A stretch of DNA of 64,000 bases. It comes from Ignavibacteriota bacterium (GTDB lineage: Bacteria; Bacteroidota; Ignavibacteria; UBA10030). The notes under the pieces are model-generated. The model had not been told where the DNA came from, did not search any database, and saw only the letters and a program-made list of their open reading frames with translations. A program made the translations under genes and the position numbers. Numbering within the stretch: position 1 is the stretch's first letter; the number at the start of each line of letters is the position of its first letter. The DNA lies in the NCBI GenBank assembly GCA_003142475.1, contig PLMK01000026.1, positions 11,566-75,565 of the forward strand. The letters are read 5' to 3'. This document shows positions 17,791 to 27,867 of this stretch, piece by piece.

Positions 17791-20700
17791 TTAAAAAGTA
17801 TACCGAAGACCAACATCAACAGTAGAGCCATAATAATAAGCATACGTTGGGTTTATAGTCCGTGTGCCGGCCAGATAACTTACATCATATGTGTTTGTTA
17901 AATTATTAAGATTTGCATAAAGCTGTAGAGAACTTCCAAACTTCTGTTGAATTGCAAGATCCCAGCGATCGTATGATCCTGTAAAAGAATCTAACAACGG
18001 AATCGCGCCGACACTGGATACTTTATCGGATTGGTAAAGATAGGAAGCACGTATCGAAAATCCTTTGTACTCATACCCCATTGTAGCATTTAAAATATGC
18101 GAGGGTTGATCCGGCATTCGTTGCGTCCTTGTCGTGGTAAGATATTGATGGACTGTAATCTTCCTCCTGTGTGTTGGATCCGTTGGATCATTTTCTTTTG
18201 TAATGAGTCCTGCATATTGCGGTACATCTACAGTAGAGTTTATGTACGTCCAGTTAATATTGAAGAGTAAACCCGTAAATGGCTGGGGGAGATACCAAAA
18301 ATTAGTCTGCCATTCAAATTCGACACCCCGGTACTGCGCCGGTGTTGGATTGTTCATCCAAGTATTAATCTTCTGACTGCCGGTAAGCCAATTTGGATTG
18401 GTAACATTCAATTGTGCATTGATCATTTTGTAGATCACCGTGTCTACACTGGTTATCCCCTGATACATAATCAAATTATCAATAGATTTATAAAATCCAG
18501 AAACGCCCACAAAACCGATATATTTATTAACAATGGAAAGCGCGGCATCAACATTCTTTGAACGTGAATCTTTTAATGATCCATTTGCGGCGACGATACT
18601 GGTACTATAATAATCAAGTGTTGTAATCGGCGCATACATACTGTAATCCGGACGGGTTACGGTTTCTGTTCCGGCAAGATGAATTCTCAGCCAATCAAAC
18701 GGCTGGATCTTTAAGTGAACCATCGGAAGCCAAAATGAATTTTCTCGGATATTTTCATTCGTAGAAAAGTCGCTCGGCAGAGATTCGGCTCCAGCGTTGT
18801 TCGATGCGCGAAAACTCTGTCCATGATATTTTGTATAATCTGCATCATAACGTACACCAGGAATGAGTGTAAGATATGGTCCAACTTTAATTTCGGCCAT
18901 AAGATATCCCGCCTGATATTGTTCGATACCATCATAGTCATACCCCATTGAACCTATGGATATTCTTTGCCAATCCCTGGAACCTAAAGTTTGAAGCACA
19001 CTCGTTAATTTATGCATAAGGCTTAAATCGGGAGATACCCCAAATCCATGATAAGTGCCATTTAAAAAATTCGAGGGGACAGTATATCCACGATCGAAAT
19101 TCCAAAGATTCCAAACTCCCGTACTTGCTATCGCTGTTGAATCTCTTGTTGTATTAAAATCATTAGGATATGCTTGAGACAATGCATGAACAAGGTCAGA
19201 ATTGACGCCAGTCCATCCGTTGCCGTATTGAAGATTATCATGGCCCCATTGCTCTTGATTAAAAGTTCTCGTGAGCCATCTAAATTTTCCGCCGGTTTTA
19301 ATATACCCATTAATATTATTGGTAACGGTAAAGGGAACTTGGAAATTAAACTGCGCGGTTTTTTGATTTTCAACAAGCCATGTGCTATAAACAAATATCG
19401 ATTTAAGGCCGGTTGTCGATGCGGTACCTGTGCTTGCCACAATGGGTGTCTTAAATGTGTCAACATACACTAAGGGAGTTGAAGCATATATTATATTTGT
19501 AGGTACACTAACACCCCCGTTTTCCTGTGAAAATTGCCATCGATAGTCATTAGGATCGTCTGTTTTTGATCCTGAAGCAGAAAAACTCACATCATATTTT
19601 AACCATCCGAAATCCTGCATTGTTCCAAAACTGCTTGTATAGATGGATGTAGTAGAGATATTATCATCTAACTCATAGTAACGGGTACCATGTCCATCTC
19701 CAGTATATAATTGATCGGACCTATAGGTTCCTTCCGTCTTCGCCTGATTATAAAAACCGTTAGCAGTGAGTTTACCGTATGGAATTTTATAATCCATTAA
19801 AAGGTTAGCGCCGAACCTTTTTTTAAAGCTTTCGTCTCTTCTTTGTGTATCTTTATAGTATGTAAAGTAATCAATATCGCCGAGTGCACCTGAATTAGAT
19901 CCCTGACGATACTCTGCATCGATTTTATCAGCATTACGATTATTTCGATCGGTATTTAAACCCAAAATAACACCAAGGTTATTATTGAAGAAACGGTCAC
20001 TTACACCAAAAACGCCGCTGTAGTTACCATAATATTTATTAAGGTTGCTATATCCACCCTGAAGAGTGGCGTTTGTCTGAAATTCTTCCGGAGCTTCTTT
20101 CAACCGTAAATCTACCGTCCCGCCGAGAGCATCGGCATCCATATCGGGAGTATTAGCTTTTTTAACTTCAATACCATCAAGAACGTTAGATGAGATGAGT
20201 GATAAATCAACGCTCCTATCATTATTGTTTGTTGCCGGTAGTGCGACACCATTCACTGTAACAGTATTATACTTTGGAGCCAACCCACGGATCGCTATGG
20301 AAGTAGCTTCACCATTATATCGATCAATCGAAATACCGGGTAAACGGCCTATTGACTCTGCAGCACTTGCATCCGGTAATTCCTTAATACGATCGGCGGC
20401 AACAATGTTGGATATTGTATTCGATGCTAATTGTTGGTTTATTGCGGCTTGTTGTCCCCTTGCTTGAGCAGTAACAATTACTTCTTCTCCTTCAATTGCT
20501 TGAGGCGATAGTCGAAATTCCTGTTCAAACACACCATCTTCAGGAATTGTCACCTGCACGGTAACAGGCTGATATCCAATGTAGGAAATCTTCAAGGTCT
20601 GCTGACCTGCCGGTACACCATAGATAGTAATCGAACCATCAACGTTTGCAGAAGCCCCCAGACTTGTATTGAGAACTACTATATTCGCTCCAATAAGTGG

Positions 20701-20841
20701 ATCGTTTGTTGTTTTGTCAAAAATATGTCCTTTGATAGAACCTGACCCGGCAGCGTATAAAGATTGAGAGGCTAACGAAAATGCTGCTACAAGTATAGCG
20801 CAAACAAGTGAAGTTCGAAAACGAGATGTACCAATAGACAT
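17791..20841 (-). CDS. TonB-dependent outer membrane receptor with carboxypeptidase-regulatory-like N-terminal domain
   Basis: GSIKGHIFDKTTNDPLIGANIVVLNTSLGASANVDGSITIYGVPAGQQTLKISYIGY; TonB-box-like EEVIVTAQ; plug motifs SIGRLPGISIDRYNGEATSIAIRGLAPKYNTVTVNG; C-terminal aromatic VDVGLRYTF. Confidence 0.92.
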   Translation of the reverse strand: MSIGTSRFRTSLVCAILVAAFSLASQSLYAAGSGSIKGHIFDKTTNDPLIGANIVVLNTSLGASANVDGSITIYGVPAGQQTLKISYIGYQPVTVQVTIPEDGVFEQEFRLSPQAIEGEEVIVTAQARGQQAAINQQLASNTISNIVAADRIKELPDASAAESIGRLPGISIDRYNGEATSIAIRGLAPKYNTVTVNGVALPATNNNDRSVDLSLISSNVLDGIEVKKANTPDMDADALGGTVDLRLKEAPEEFQTNATLQGGYSNLNKYYGNYSGVFGVSDRFFNNNLGVILGLNTDRNNRNADKIDAEYRQGSNSGALGDIDYFTYYKDTQRRDESFKKRFGANLLMDYKIPYGKLTANGFYNQAKTEGTYRSDQLYTGDGHGTRYYELDDNISTTSIYTSSFGTMQDFGWLKYDVSFSASGSKTDDPNDYRWQFSQENGGVSVPTNIIYASTPLVYVDTFKTPIVASTGTASTTGLKSIFVYSTWLVENQKTAQFNFQVPFTVTNNINGYIKTGGKFRWLTRTFNQEQWGHDNLQYGNGWTGVNSDLVHALSQAYPNDFNTTRDSTAIASTGVWNLWNFDRGYTVPSNFLNGTYHGFGVSPDLSLMHKLTSVLQTLGSRDWQRISIGSMGYDYDGIEQYQAGYLMAEIKVGPYLTLIPGVRYDADYTKYHGQSFRASNNAGAESLPSDFSTNENIRENSFWLPMVHLKIQPFDWLRIHLAGTETVTRPDYSMYAPITTLDYYSTSIVAANGSLKDSRSKNVDAALSIVNKYIGFVGVSGFYKSIDNLIMYQGITSVDTVIYKMINAQLNVTNPNWLTGSQKINTWMNNPTPAQYRGVEFEWQTNFWYLPQPFTGLLFNINWTYINSTVDVPQYAGLITKENDPTDPTHRRKITVHQYLTTTRTQRMPDQPSHILNATMGYEYKGFSIRASYLYQSDKVSSVGAIPLLDSFTGSYDRWDLAIQQKFGSSLQLYANLNNLTNTYDVSYLAGTRTINPTYAYYYGSTVDVGLRYTF

Positions 20842-21056
20842 TTTTTTCTCCTCTTGATATTCTTGAAGGTCGTTTGATTTTACAGAAGCGCCCTAAGTCA
20901 GAAACAATTGCCTGAAAAAAATATCATCTTCCTCAAGGTAACTTGTTTTCCTTATAAAAAAGTAAAATGCGGATTTTATGGCACCGATTCGATGGCTTGA
21001 ATGTAATAATTATGGTCTGTGAAAGCAACTAAAAAAACAAATAAACAATTTTTCCC

Positions 21057-21070
21057 TGCATACGTTTGCA
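21057..21070. promoter_or_regulatory. Candidate LacI-family operator TGCATACGTTTGCA
   Basis: Matches the generic LacI/GalR-type 14-mer TGNAANCGNTTNCA with one mismatch, centred on CG, about 215 bp upstream of the TonB receptor start. Confidence 0.4.
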
Positions 21071-21309
21071 TAATACGAGAAAAAAGGGGGATAGAATTAT
21101 ATTTTATAAATTATTTCTTACAATAGAGAAATCCTCCTCAGGAAGATTCACGATAGATTCATAAAATTCTTCAGCTAAGAAACGGAATGCTTGTGCTTCA
21201 ATGAAATCTTGATCTATTTTTTTTGCGCCAAAAAAATGCACCTCCAACAACAGAAAGTGGATTCCAATACTCGTTAGTTGTATCTCATGATCTATATGTA
21301 CTGTGCTCT

Positions 21310-22503
21310 CTATTTTATAAGCACAAGTTTTTTTGTTTGTATACTATTCTCTGCCTGCAATTGACAGAAGTATGTGCCACTCGGCATGCCAGAAGCATTC
21401 CATTCTATTGTGTACAAACCAGGGTGCTTATACTCTTTCACGAGTGTTACTATTTCACATCCCAAAGCATCGAAAATCTTTATTGTTATCAAGCCGGATT
21501 CTATTGTTTGATATTGAATGATGGTTGACGGATTAAATGGATTGGGATAGTTATCTAACAATTTAAAAATTTTTAAAGGTAAGGAACCCTGATCTTTTAC
21601 ACCGGTTGTTGTTGCCAATCGAATTCTATAAAGCGAGGAGCCTCCTGTAATATAGAGAGTTTTCCTATCAGCATCTCCCCAGGCACAATTGGAAGGACTG
21701 CCCGGTACACTGATTTTTCCCAACGATACTCCGGTTGGAGAAACAATCCATACTCCAGTAGGACCAGTACAATAGATATTCCCAGCAGTATCGACTTTCA
21801 TTCCATCATTATAACCCGACGCTGGAATCGCATAGAATTTTTTCTTGTTCGCAATAGTTGAATCATTAACAACATCCCACACATAGATGCTGTCTCTTGC
21901 AGATTCATCTACATATAACTTTTTTTCATCTGGGGAAAAACAAATTCCATTTGGCTTATTCAATGTACTATCTAATAATGATAAAGCACCTGAAGAATTT
22001 ATTCTGTAAATACCTTGAAAGGTTAACTCTTTTAATTGATGGAGAGGGATATTAAAATCCGGATCCGTAAAAAAAATGGACCCATCGGATTTTTTTACCA
22101 CGATATCATTCGGGCTGTTGAATTTCTTTCCGTTATATGTTGATGCAAGCGGAGTTATCGTGCCATCCGGTTCACGCCGTGCAACACGGCGTTTTGCCAT
22201 CTGTGTAAGTATGAGCCTACCCTGAAGATCCAGAGTCAATCCATTGGAGCTGTCGGATGGAAATAAAAATGGTGTTATACTGTCAACAGGCGACCATTGA
22301 TTGATTTTATTGGCTTGGATTTCGCTGAATACTATTCCAATGTTATCAATCCACACGGGACCTTCCGGTTGTTTTAGCCCGGTGGCCAGTGTTTCTAATA
22401 TTGCACCGGCAGGAATTGGAAATTGTGCAAAAACATTCGCAAACGAAAAGAATATGAGATAAAGGACAAGCATGTGTACTGAAATAGATTTTAAGTTGTT
22501 CAA
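21310..22503 (-). CDS. SMP-30/gluconolactonase-like beta-propeller with T9SS sorting domain
   Basis: EGPVWIDNIGIVFSEI; NGLTLDLQGRLILTQMAKRRVARREPDGTITPLAS; SPNDIVVKKSDGSIFFTDPDF; NGICFSPDEKKLYVDES; CTD NYPNPFNPSTIIQYQT...KKLVLIK. Confidence 0.88.
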   Translation of the reverse strand: MNNLKSISVHMLVLYLIFFSFANVFAQFPIPAGAILETLATGLKQPEGPVWIDNIGIVFSEIQANKINQWSPVDSITPFLFPSDSSNGLTLDLQGRLILTQMAKRRVARREPDGTITPLASTYNGKKFNSPNDIVVKKSDGSIFFTDPDFNIPLHQLKELTFQGIYRINSSGALSLLDSTLNKPNGICFSPDEKKLYVDESARDSIYVWDVVNDSTIANKKKFYAIPASGYNDGMKVDTAGNIYCTGPTGVWIVSPTGVSLGKISVPGSPSNCAWGDADRKTLYITGGSSLYRIRLATTTGVKDQGSLPLKIFKLLDNYPNPFNPSTIIQYQTIESGLITIKIFDALGCEIVTLVKEYKHPGLYTIEWNASGMPSGTYFCQLQAENSIQTKKLVLIK

Positions 22504-22535
22504 ATTTGCTCCGAATTAAGATGTATGAGAAAATA

Positions 22536-23528
22536 TTATTTTAATATTGTATCAATTGCCTTAAGCTCTTTCGAAGAAAACGCTGTGTTCTTGAGCGCTC
22601 CCACAGCATCATCAATTTGAGAAACACGGCTTGCTCCGATGAGGACTGATGTCATTTCTGGATGCCGCAGAACCCAAGCGAGCGCCATTTGCGCCATAGT
22701 TTGACCGCGCTGTTGAGCCAGAGTATTGAGTTGTCGAATCTTTGAAATTTTATCTTCAGTCACTTCTTCGCGTTTAAGAAATCCATGCGGCTTTGCTGCT
22801 CTGGAATCTTCCGGAATACCGTCAAGGTACTTACTCGTCAAGAGCCCCTGTGCCAATGGAGAAAAAGCAATACATCCAATTCCTTCTTTCTTTAATACAT
22901 TCAGCAATCCTTTTTCTACCCAACGATTAAACATACTATATTTGGCTTGATGAATAAGACAAGGAGTACCCAATGATCGCAATATCTTTGATGCTTTCAA
23001 TGTAAGCTCAGGTGGATAGTTGGAAATTCCTGCATATAATGCCTTACCGCTCGTAACAATTTGATGTAATGCCTGCATCGTTTCTTCAAGCGGTATTTCT
23101 GGATCTGGACGATGATGATAAAAAATATCAACGTACTCCAATCCCATCCTGCGCAGACTTTGATCCAAACTTGCAACCAAATATTTCCGCGATCCCCAGT
23201 CCCCATACGGGCCCTGCCACATTTGATACCCTGCCTTCGTCGAGAAAATAAGTTCATCACGGTATGAAGAGAAATCTTTCTTCAATATTTTCCCAAAGTT
23301 TTCCTCGGCTGATCCCGGAGGCGGACCGTAATTGTTCGCCAGGTCAAAATGTGTTATACCGAGATCAAACGCTCGCCGCATCATGGTACGTGCATTTTTA
23401 AAACTATCAACATTGCCAAAGTTATGCCATAAGCCAAGCGAAACAGTCGGCAATTTGAGCCCGCTTCGTCCGCATCGATTATATTGTATTGCATCATAAC
23501 GATTATTTTTGGGGGAATAGAATTGCAT
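22536..23528 (-). CDS. Aldo/keto reductase (YghZ/Gpr-like)
   Basis: YNRCGRSGLKLPTVSLGLWHNFG; HFDLANNYGPPPGSAEENFG; STKAGYQMWQGPYGDWGSRKYL; DIFYHHRPDPEIPLEETM; AFSPLAQGLLTSKYL. Confidence 0.92.
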   Translation of the reverse strand: MQFYSPKNNRYDAIQYNRCGRSGLKLPTVSLGLWHNFGNVDSFKNARTMMRRAFDLGITHFDLANNYGPPPGSAEENFGKILKKDFSSYRDELIFSTKAGYQMWQGPYGDWGSRKYLVASLDQSLRRMGLEYVDIFYHHRPDPEIPLEETMQALHQIVTSGKALYAGISNYPPELTLKASKILRSLGTPCLIHQAKYSMFNRWVEKGLLNVLKKEGIGCIAFSPLAQGLLTSKYLDGIPEDSRAAKPHGFLKREEVTEDKISKIRQLNTLAQQRGQTMAQMALAWVLRHPEMTSVLIGASRVSQIDDAVGALKNTAFSSKELKAIDTILK

Positions 23529-23915
23529 GGTTTACTCCACTTATTAAAGTGACAATCCAAAAATACTTTTACGAGAGCAGTTTATTTCGTTCTTCAGTTC
23601 TTCAATAAAAGACGCTATTTTGACAACACACTTTTCCCTTCATAACTCTTCAAAAGAAGTATAAGATTATTCTCGCATGGAAACAAGATAGAAAGCTATT
23701 TCAAAAAAGATATTCCCCAAGGTTATTTTTACTTTGCCCTTCGTCATCGATCAATGAACAAAGATAAAAAGGCATCTCATTGAAATATTAATAACTCAAC
23801 AGAAGAGAGATGATTGCAGCAAGAAAATGGCATCGATATTCGTTCGATTGTTTATAGCATCATTTATTCTTAATTTCTATAATAAATTTCTACTAAAATA
23901 ATCCGAACCAAATAT

Positions 23916-25142
23916 ATGCTCTATATAATACTATCAGCAATGAAGGAAAAAGCAATGACGAGAACAGAATTTGATCAAAAGGTACAGCGGTTATCAAAAG
24001 ACCATGAAACTTTTCTTTCTACAAAGAATGTAAAAGTGGAAAGGGGAAACGGTATCTACCAACGATATGTCAATCCGGTTGTAACGGCCGCGCATACTCC
24101 TCTTTTCTGGCGATACGATCTGAACTATAAAACCAATCCATTTTTGATGGAAAGAATAAGTGTCAACGGCACATTTAATTCTGGTGCAATCGAACATAAC
24201 GGAAAAATTCTTTTATTGGTTCGCGTAGAAGGAACAGATCGAAAATCTTTCTTTGCCGTTGCAGAATCTCAAAATGGTATAGATAACTTTCGTTTCTGGG
24301 ATTACCCGATTCAACTCGCAGAAACATCTGATGCCGATATCAATGTGTACGATATGCGTCTTGTGAAACATGAGGACGGATGGATTTACGGTTTATTCTG
24401 CACAGAGCGAAAAGACCCCAACGTTCCCCGAACCGATACGTCTTCTGCTATTGCACAATGCGGTATAGTGAGAACAAAAAATCTATTAGAATGGGAACGG
24501 TTACCGGATTTAGTAACAAAATCACCACAGCAAAGAAATGTTGTTCTTCATCCTGAGTTTGTTCATGGAAAGTATGCATTTTATACACGGCCGCAGGATG
24601 GTTTTATCGAGGCAGGATCCGGTGGCGGTATCGGGTGGGGACTATCTGAAAAAATCGAAAATGCAGTAATCGACAATGAAACGATCATCGATGATCGCGC
24701 TTACCATACTATCAAAGAAGTGAAGAACGGTTTGGGCCCCGCACCGATTAAAACAGCAAAAGGATGGCTCCAGCTTGCGCACGGTGTTAGAAACACGGCT
24801 GCAGGATTGCGTTACGTTTTATATATGTTTCTTACTGATTTAAAAGATCCAACTAAAGTTCTTGCAAGGCCGGGCGGATATTTCCTAGCCCCTGATGGTA
24901 TAGAGCGTGTCGGTGATGTATCTAATGTCGTCTTTAGTAATGGATGGGTACTGCGGGCGAATGGTGAAGTACTCATTTATTACGGTTCATCAGATACAAG
25001 AATGCATGTCGCAGTATCGACCGTCGATCAACTTCTTGATTACGTTCTTCATACACCTGAGGATGGATTACGGACAGGCATAAGTGTTCAACAGAGAATT
25101 CAATTAATAAAAAAGAATCTCGAATTGCTTGGTCGTAAGTAG
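23916..25142 (+). CDS. GH130 phosphorylase (4-O-beta-D-mannosyl-D-glucose phosphorylase-like)
   Basis: [93 protein letters not shown]. The start may be the internal ATG at 23940 or 23955. Confidence 0.88.
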   Translation: MLYIILSAMKEKAMTRTEFDQKVQRLSKDHETFLSTKNVKVERGNGIYQRYVNPVVTAAHTPLFWRYDLNYKTNPFLMERISVNGTFNSGAIEHNGKILLLVRVEGTDRKSFFAVAESQNGIDNFRFWDYPIQLAETSDADINVYDMRLVKHEDGWIYGLFCTERKDPNVPRTDTSSAIAQCGIVRTKNLLEWERLPDLVTKSPQQRNVVLHPEFVHGKYAFYTRPQDGFIEAGSGGGIGWGLSEKIENAVIDNETIIDDRAYHTIKEVKNGLGPAPIKTAKGWLQLAHGVRNTAAGLRYVLYMFLTDLKDPTKVLARPGGYFLAPDGIERVGDVSNVVFSNGWVLRANGEVLIYYGSSDTRMHVAVSTVDQLLDYVLHTPEDGLRTGISVQQRIQLIKKNLELLGRK

Positions 25143-25208
25143 TTATTTTGTTTGTCTCTTTAATAAAATCCTGCCAATGTAAACAATATTTCATTGGTGG
25201 GATATTCT

Positions 25209-26594
25209 TTAATTGGGAAGCAATTCTGCGGTTTTATGCCAATAGTCGATAAACTTGTTCACTTCTTTACTGGCATCTCCTTGAAGGATAGTAGTACAAT
25301 TCATCAAAGTTCGCCCAGTATGATATGTGCATTTCCACATATGACTTTTAGGACCAGTTCGAAAATGCGGTTCTTTATCAATGCCGCCTTCAAACCAATC
25401 TCCACCTTTTGCGTCAATGATATAGGATTGTACATACTCCCATTGACGGAGAAAATATTCGTAATAACGAGCCTCCTTCGGAAATATTTTAGAAAATAGA
25501 AGTAACGCATTTAATGCTTCTGCTTGTGCCCACCAATTTTTCGTGTCTTTCACTATCCTGCACTTGTCTTCCCCTTTAAAATAATATCCGCCGTCATAAA
25601 ATCCGCCAACTTTTTCATCCCATCCATACTTCATCGCATGGTCAAGCATTTTTTTTGCGATGGTGAGCGTACGGAGATCATTATCCGACTGCAACGCATA
25701 GGAAGCTTCCAGCATGAGGAATGCAGTTTCATAATCATGACCAAACGAAACATGATCCAACCCGAAATTTGCTTCACGCTCTTCTTGGGAACTATCGCGG
25801 AACGACACAGGTGTCCAATCATTATGGAAGAATAATTGCAGATAACCTTGAGGAGCCACTTGTATATCGCGGATAAGTTCGAGAAGCGCCTGAAGACGCG
25901 TGCGAACCAAGGGATCCTTCCATACATGATAGAGTTCGGTGAGTGCCTCTAACAAGTGAATTGAGGAATTTTGATCCTTAAATCCAAGCTCATTTCCGTC
26001 AGAAGCAATCGTTTTATACTCCGAGGAGCGATCAAACGGATTCCCGTTACGCATTATGAATTGAAAGTACCCTTTACCTTTCCGATCATATGAATGCTCT
26101 TCAATCCAGCGAAAGACTTTCTGCGCGAATTCTAAAACCTCCGGATCATGAGTTTGTCCATACAGAGCGGCAAGAGCATACACCGCAAAGGCGTTTCCAT
26201 ACGCACGCTTTTCATCCCGCCATCCGTTCACATCCGACATCCCGCCGTCACGACTCCGAATTTGGAAAAAGCCACCATATTTCTCATCCCACATTTTATT
26301 CTTTAAAAATGGAAAGCCATGGCGTGCCATGTCTTCATATTCCTTAACTCCACCGAAATATTGACTTGCCTTGGAGAGTGTCCAGATATGCCGTGCTTGC
26401 GAGACAATCATCTTCTCCTGCTGCGGCATAACTTTCCAATCGTGAGATATGTTTGTAAAATAACCTCCGCATTCTTTATCAAGTACCAACGGATACCAAC
26501 GTTTCAGTATTCCGTTCATAAATGCTTCCTGCATTTTTTTAATCAGTGCTGATTCTTTTTCCATATTGACTTCTTTCTCGAATTTTTTTTGCAT
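25209..26594 (-). CDS. AGE-family cellobiose/mannobiose 2-epimerase (cytoplasmic)
   Basis: No signal peptide; motifs VSQARHIWTLS, DQNSSIHLLEAL, DHVSFGHDYETAFLMLEAS, WKCTYHTGRTLMNC; paralogous to the N-terminal half of 7782-10139. The start may be 26564. Confidence 0.88.
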   Translation of the reverse strand: MQKKFEKEVNMEKESALIKKMQEAFMNGILKRWYPLVLDKECGGYFTNISHDWKVMPQQEKMIVSQARHIWTLSKASQYFGGVKEYEDMARHGFPFLKNKMWDEKYGGFFQIRSRDGGMSDVNGWRDEKRAYGNAFAVYALAALYGQTHDPEVLEFAQKVFRWIEEHSYDRKGKGYFQFIMRNGNPFDRSSEYKTIASDGNELGFKDQNSSIHLLEALTELYHVWKDPLVRTRLQALLELIRDIQVAPQGYLQLFFHNDWTPVSFRDSSQEEREANFGLDHVSFGHDYETAFLMLEASYALQSDNDLRTLTIAKKMLDHAMKYGWDEKVGGFYDGGYYFKGEDKCRIVKDTKNWWAQAEALNALLLFSKIFPKEARYYEYFLRQWEYVQSYIIDAKGGDWFEGGIDKEPHFRTGPKSHMWKCTYHTGRTLMNCTTILQGDASKEVNKFIDYWHKTAELLPN

Positions 26595-26724
26595 TCACTA
26601 ACTCTCGACAAGGATTACTCTAAATTATTTAATAATTGATTTGCCGTACTTTTATAAATAAATATTCTTTAGAAAAGGAGGAGTAGAGAGCAAAAGCCTT
26701 ATCGTCAAAATTCCTTGCGTATCG

Positions 26725-27867
26725 TTACTCTTTATCGCCAAATATTTTTAACTGATCCATTGCATGAATTAATTGATCGGAAATTTTCCGGTGTGTCTCC
26801 ACCGTTGGGTGACCATTGGCAACATAACCATCCGGGAAATCATCAAAGTGAGTATAGTAAATATCTTTATTCCCGTTCTGGCGTTCCTCATCCACAATTT
26901 GTTGCACATTCTTCTGAATCCATTCCGGATATGCCGCAACGGCAAGAATGGTAACTCCTGGATAGATCGTACGGACAGTTGTGATAAAATCATGGTACTC
27001 TTTTCGGAAGACAGCAGATTTTTCTTCTGTCACCGTACCGTCTTTTTCTTTGAGGCCGGAATGGTCGTTCAAACCTAAACAGATCACTACAAGATTGGGA
27101 ATCCACTGTTTGAAATCCCACTTTGGTTCAGGCGCCTCCATCAGTGCACGGTTAAATAATTTTGGTATCGTTGCATCGACTTTCCCCTGCCAGTCACATA
27201 CCATTCCGGCGCCTGAACGGCAAGTGGTTTGGTATTGTGCGTTATAATGTCGGGCTACGATTGCTGCGAATCCTTTATCAATATTGGTAACGGGGAATCG
27301 TCCTTCCCAAGGCAATTCTTGGACCGTTGCTTCATTGCTCTCAGCAGCTGTGAACGAATCCCCAATGAATTCAATTTTTCGTATTGGTTTTGCCGACGGG
27401 CGAAGAAGCTCCGCACTTTCATCGAGTAAGAGACCTGATATTGAGAATACCGCATCAAACATAATATTTCGTTTACTGAATAAAAGAGTATGGCGTGTAT
27501 TTGCTAAACTATCAGAAAGTATATAATCTGCTTCACCTCTTATTGTTGCATGAAGAACCTTAAGAAATTTGCCGTCAATATAAACGTTGTAATAATTGAT
27601 ACTGTCTGTCATGCGGATTCCGACGCTTGTTCCGCTAAACTCAGCAAAAAGATATACTCCAGGCCATGAATGCCGTGGATGAAGCGAGTCAGTCATATCC
27701 CATCTGCCATAATATTGAATGAAGGGATTATTCGCAGGAATAAATTGTTTTGAAAATGACATCGTACTGGCTCCCAGAACGAGAAATATAAAAATAATAG
27801 ACAGAGATCGATAGACATACTTCATACACCTATTCGCTTTCTTCATCTTTGATGATTGCGGTTTCAT
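26725..27867 (-). CDS. CE2-type SGNH/GDSL acetyl esterase (no T9SS tail)
   Basis: NPFIQYYGRWDMTDSLHPRHSWPGVYLFAEFSGTSVGIR; RKIEFIGDSFTAAES; NLVVICLGLNDHSG; GHPTVETHRKISDQ. Confidence 0.85.
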   Translation of the reverse strand: MKPQSSKMKKANRCMKYVYRSLSIIFIFLVLGASTMSFSKQFIPANNPFIQYYGRWDMTDSLHPRHSWPGVYLFAEFSGTSVGIRMTDSINYYNVYIDGKFLKVLHATIRGEADYILSDSLANTRHTLLFSKRNIMFDAVFSISGLLLDESAELLRPSAKPIRKIEFIGDSFTAAESNEATVQELPWEGRFPVTNIDKGFAAIVARHYNAQYQTTCRSGAGMVCDWQGKVDATIPKLFNRALMEAPEPKWDFKQWIPNLVVICLGLNDHSGLKEKDGTVTEEKSAVFRKEYHDFITTVRTIYPGVTILAVAAYPEWIQKNVQQIVDEERQNGNKDIYYTHFDDFPDGYVANGHPTVETHRKISDQLIHAMDQLKIFGDKE

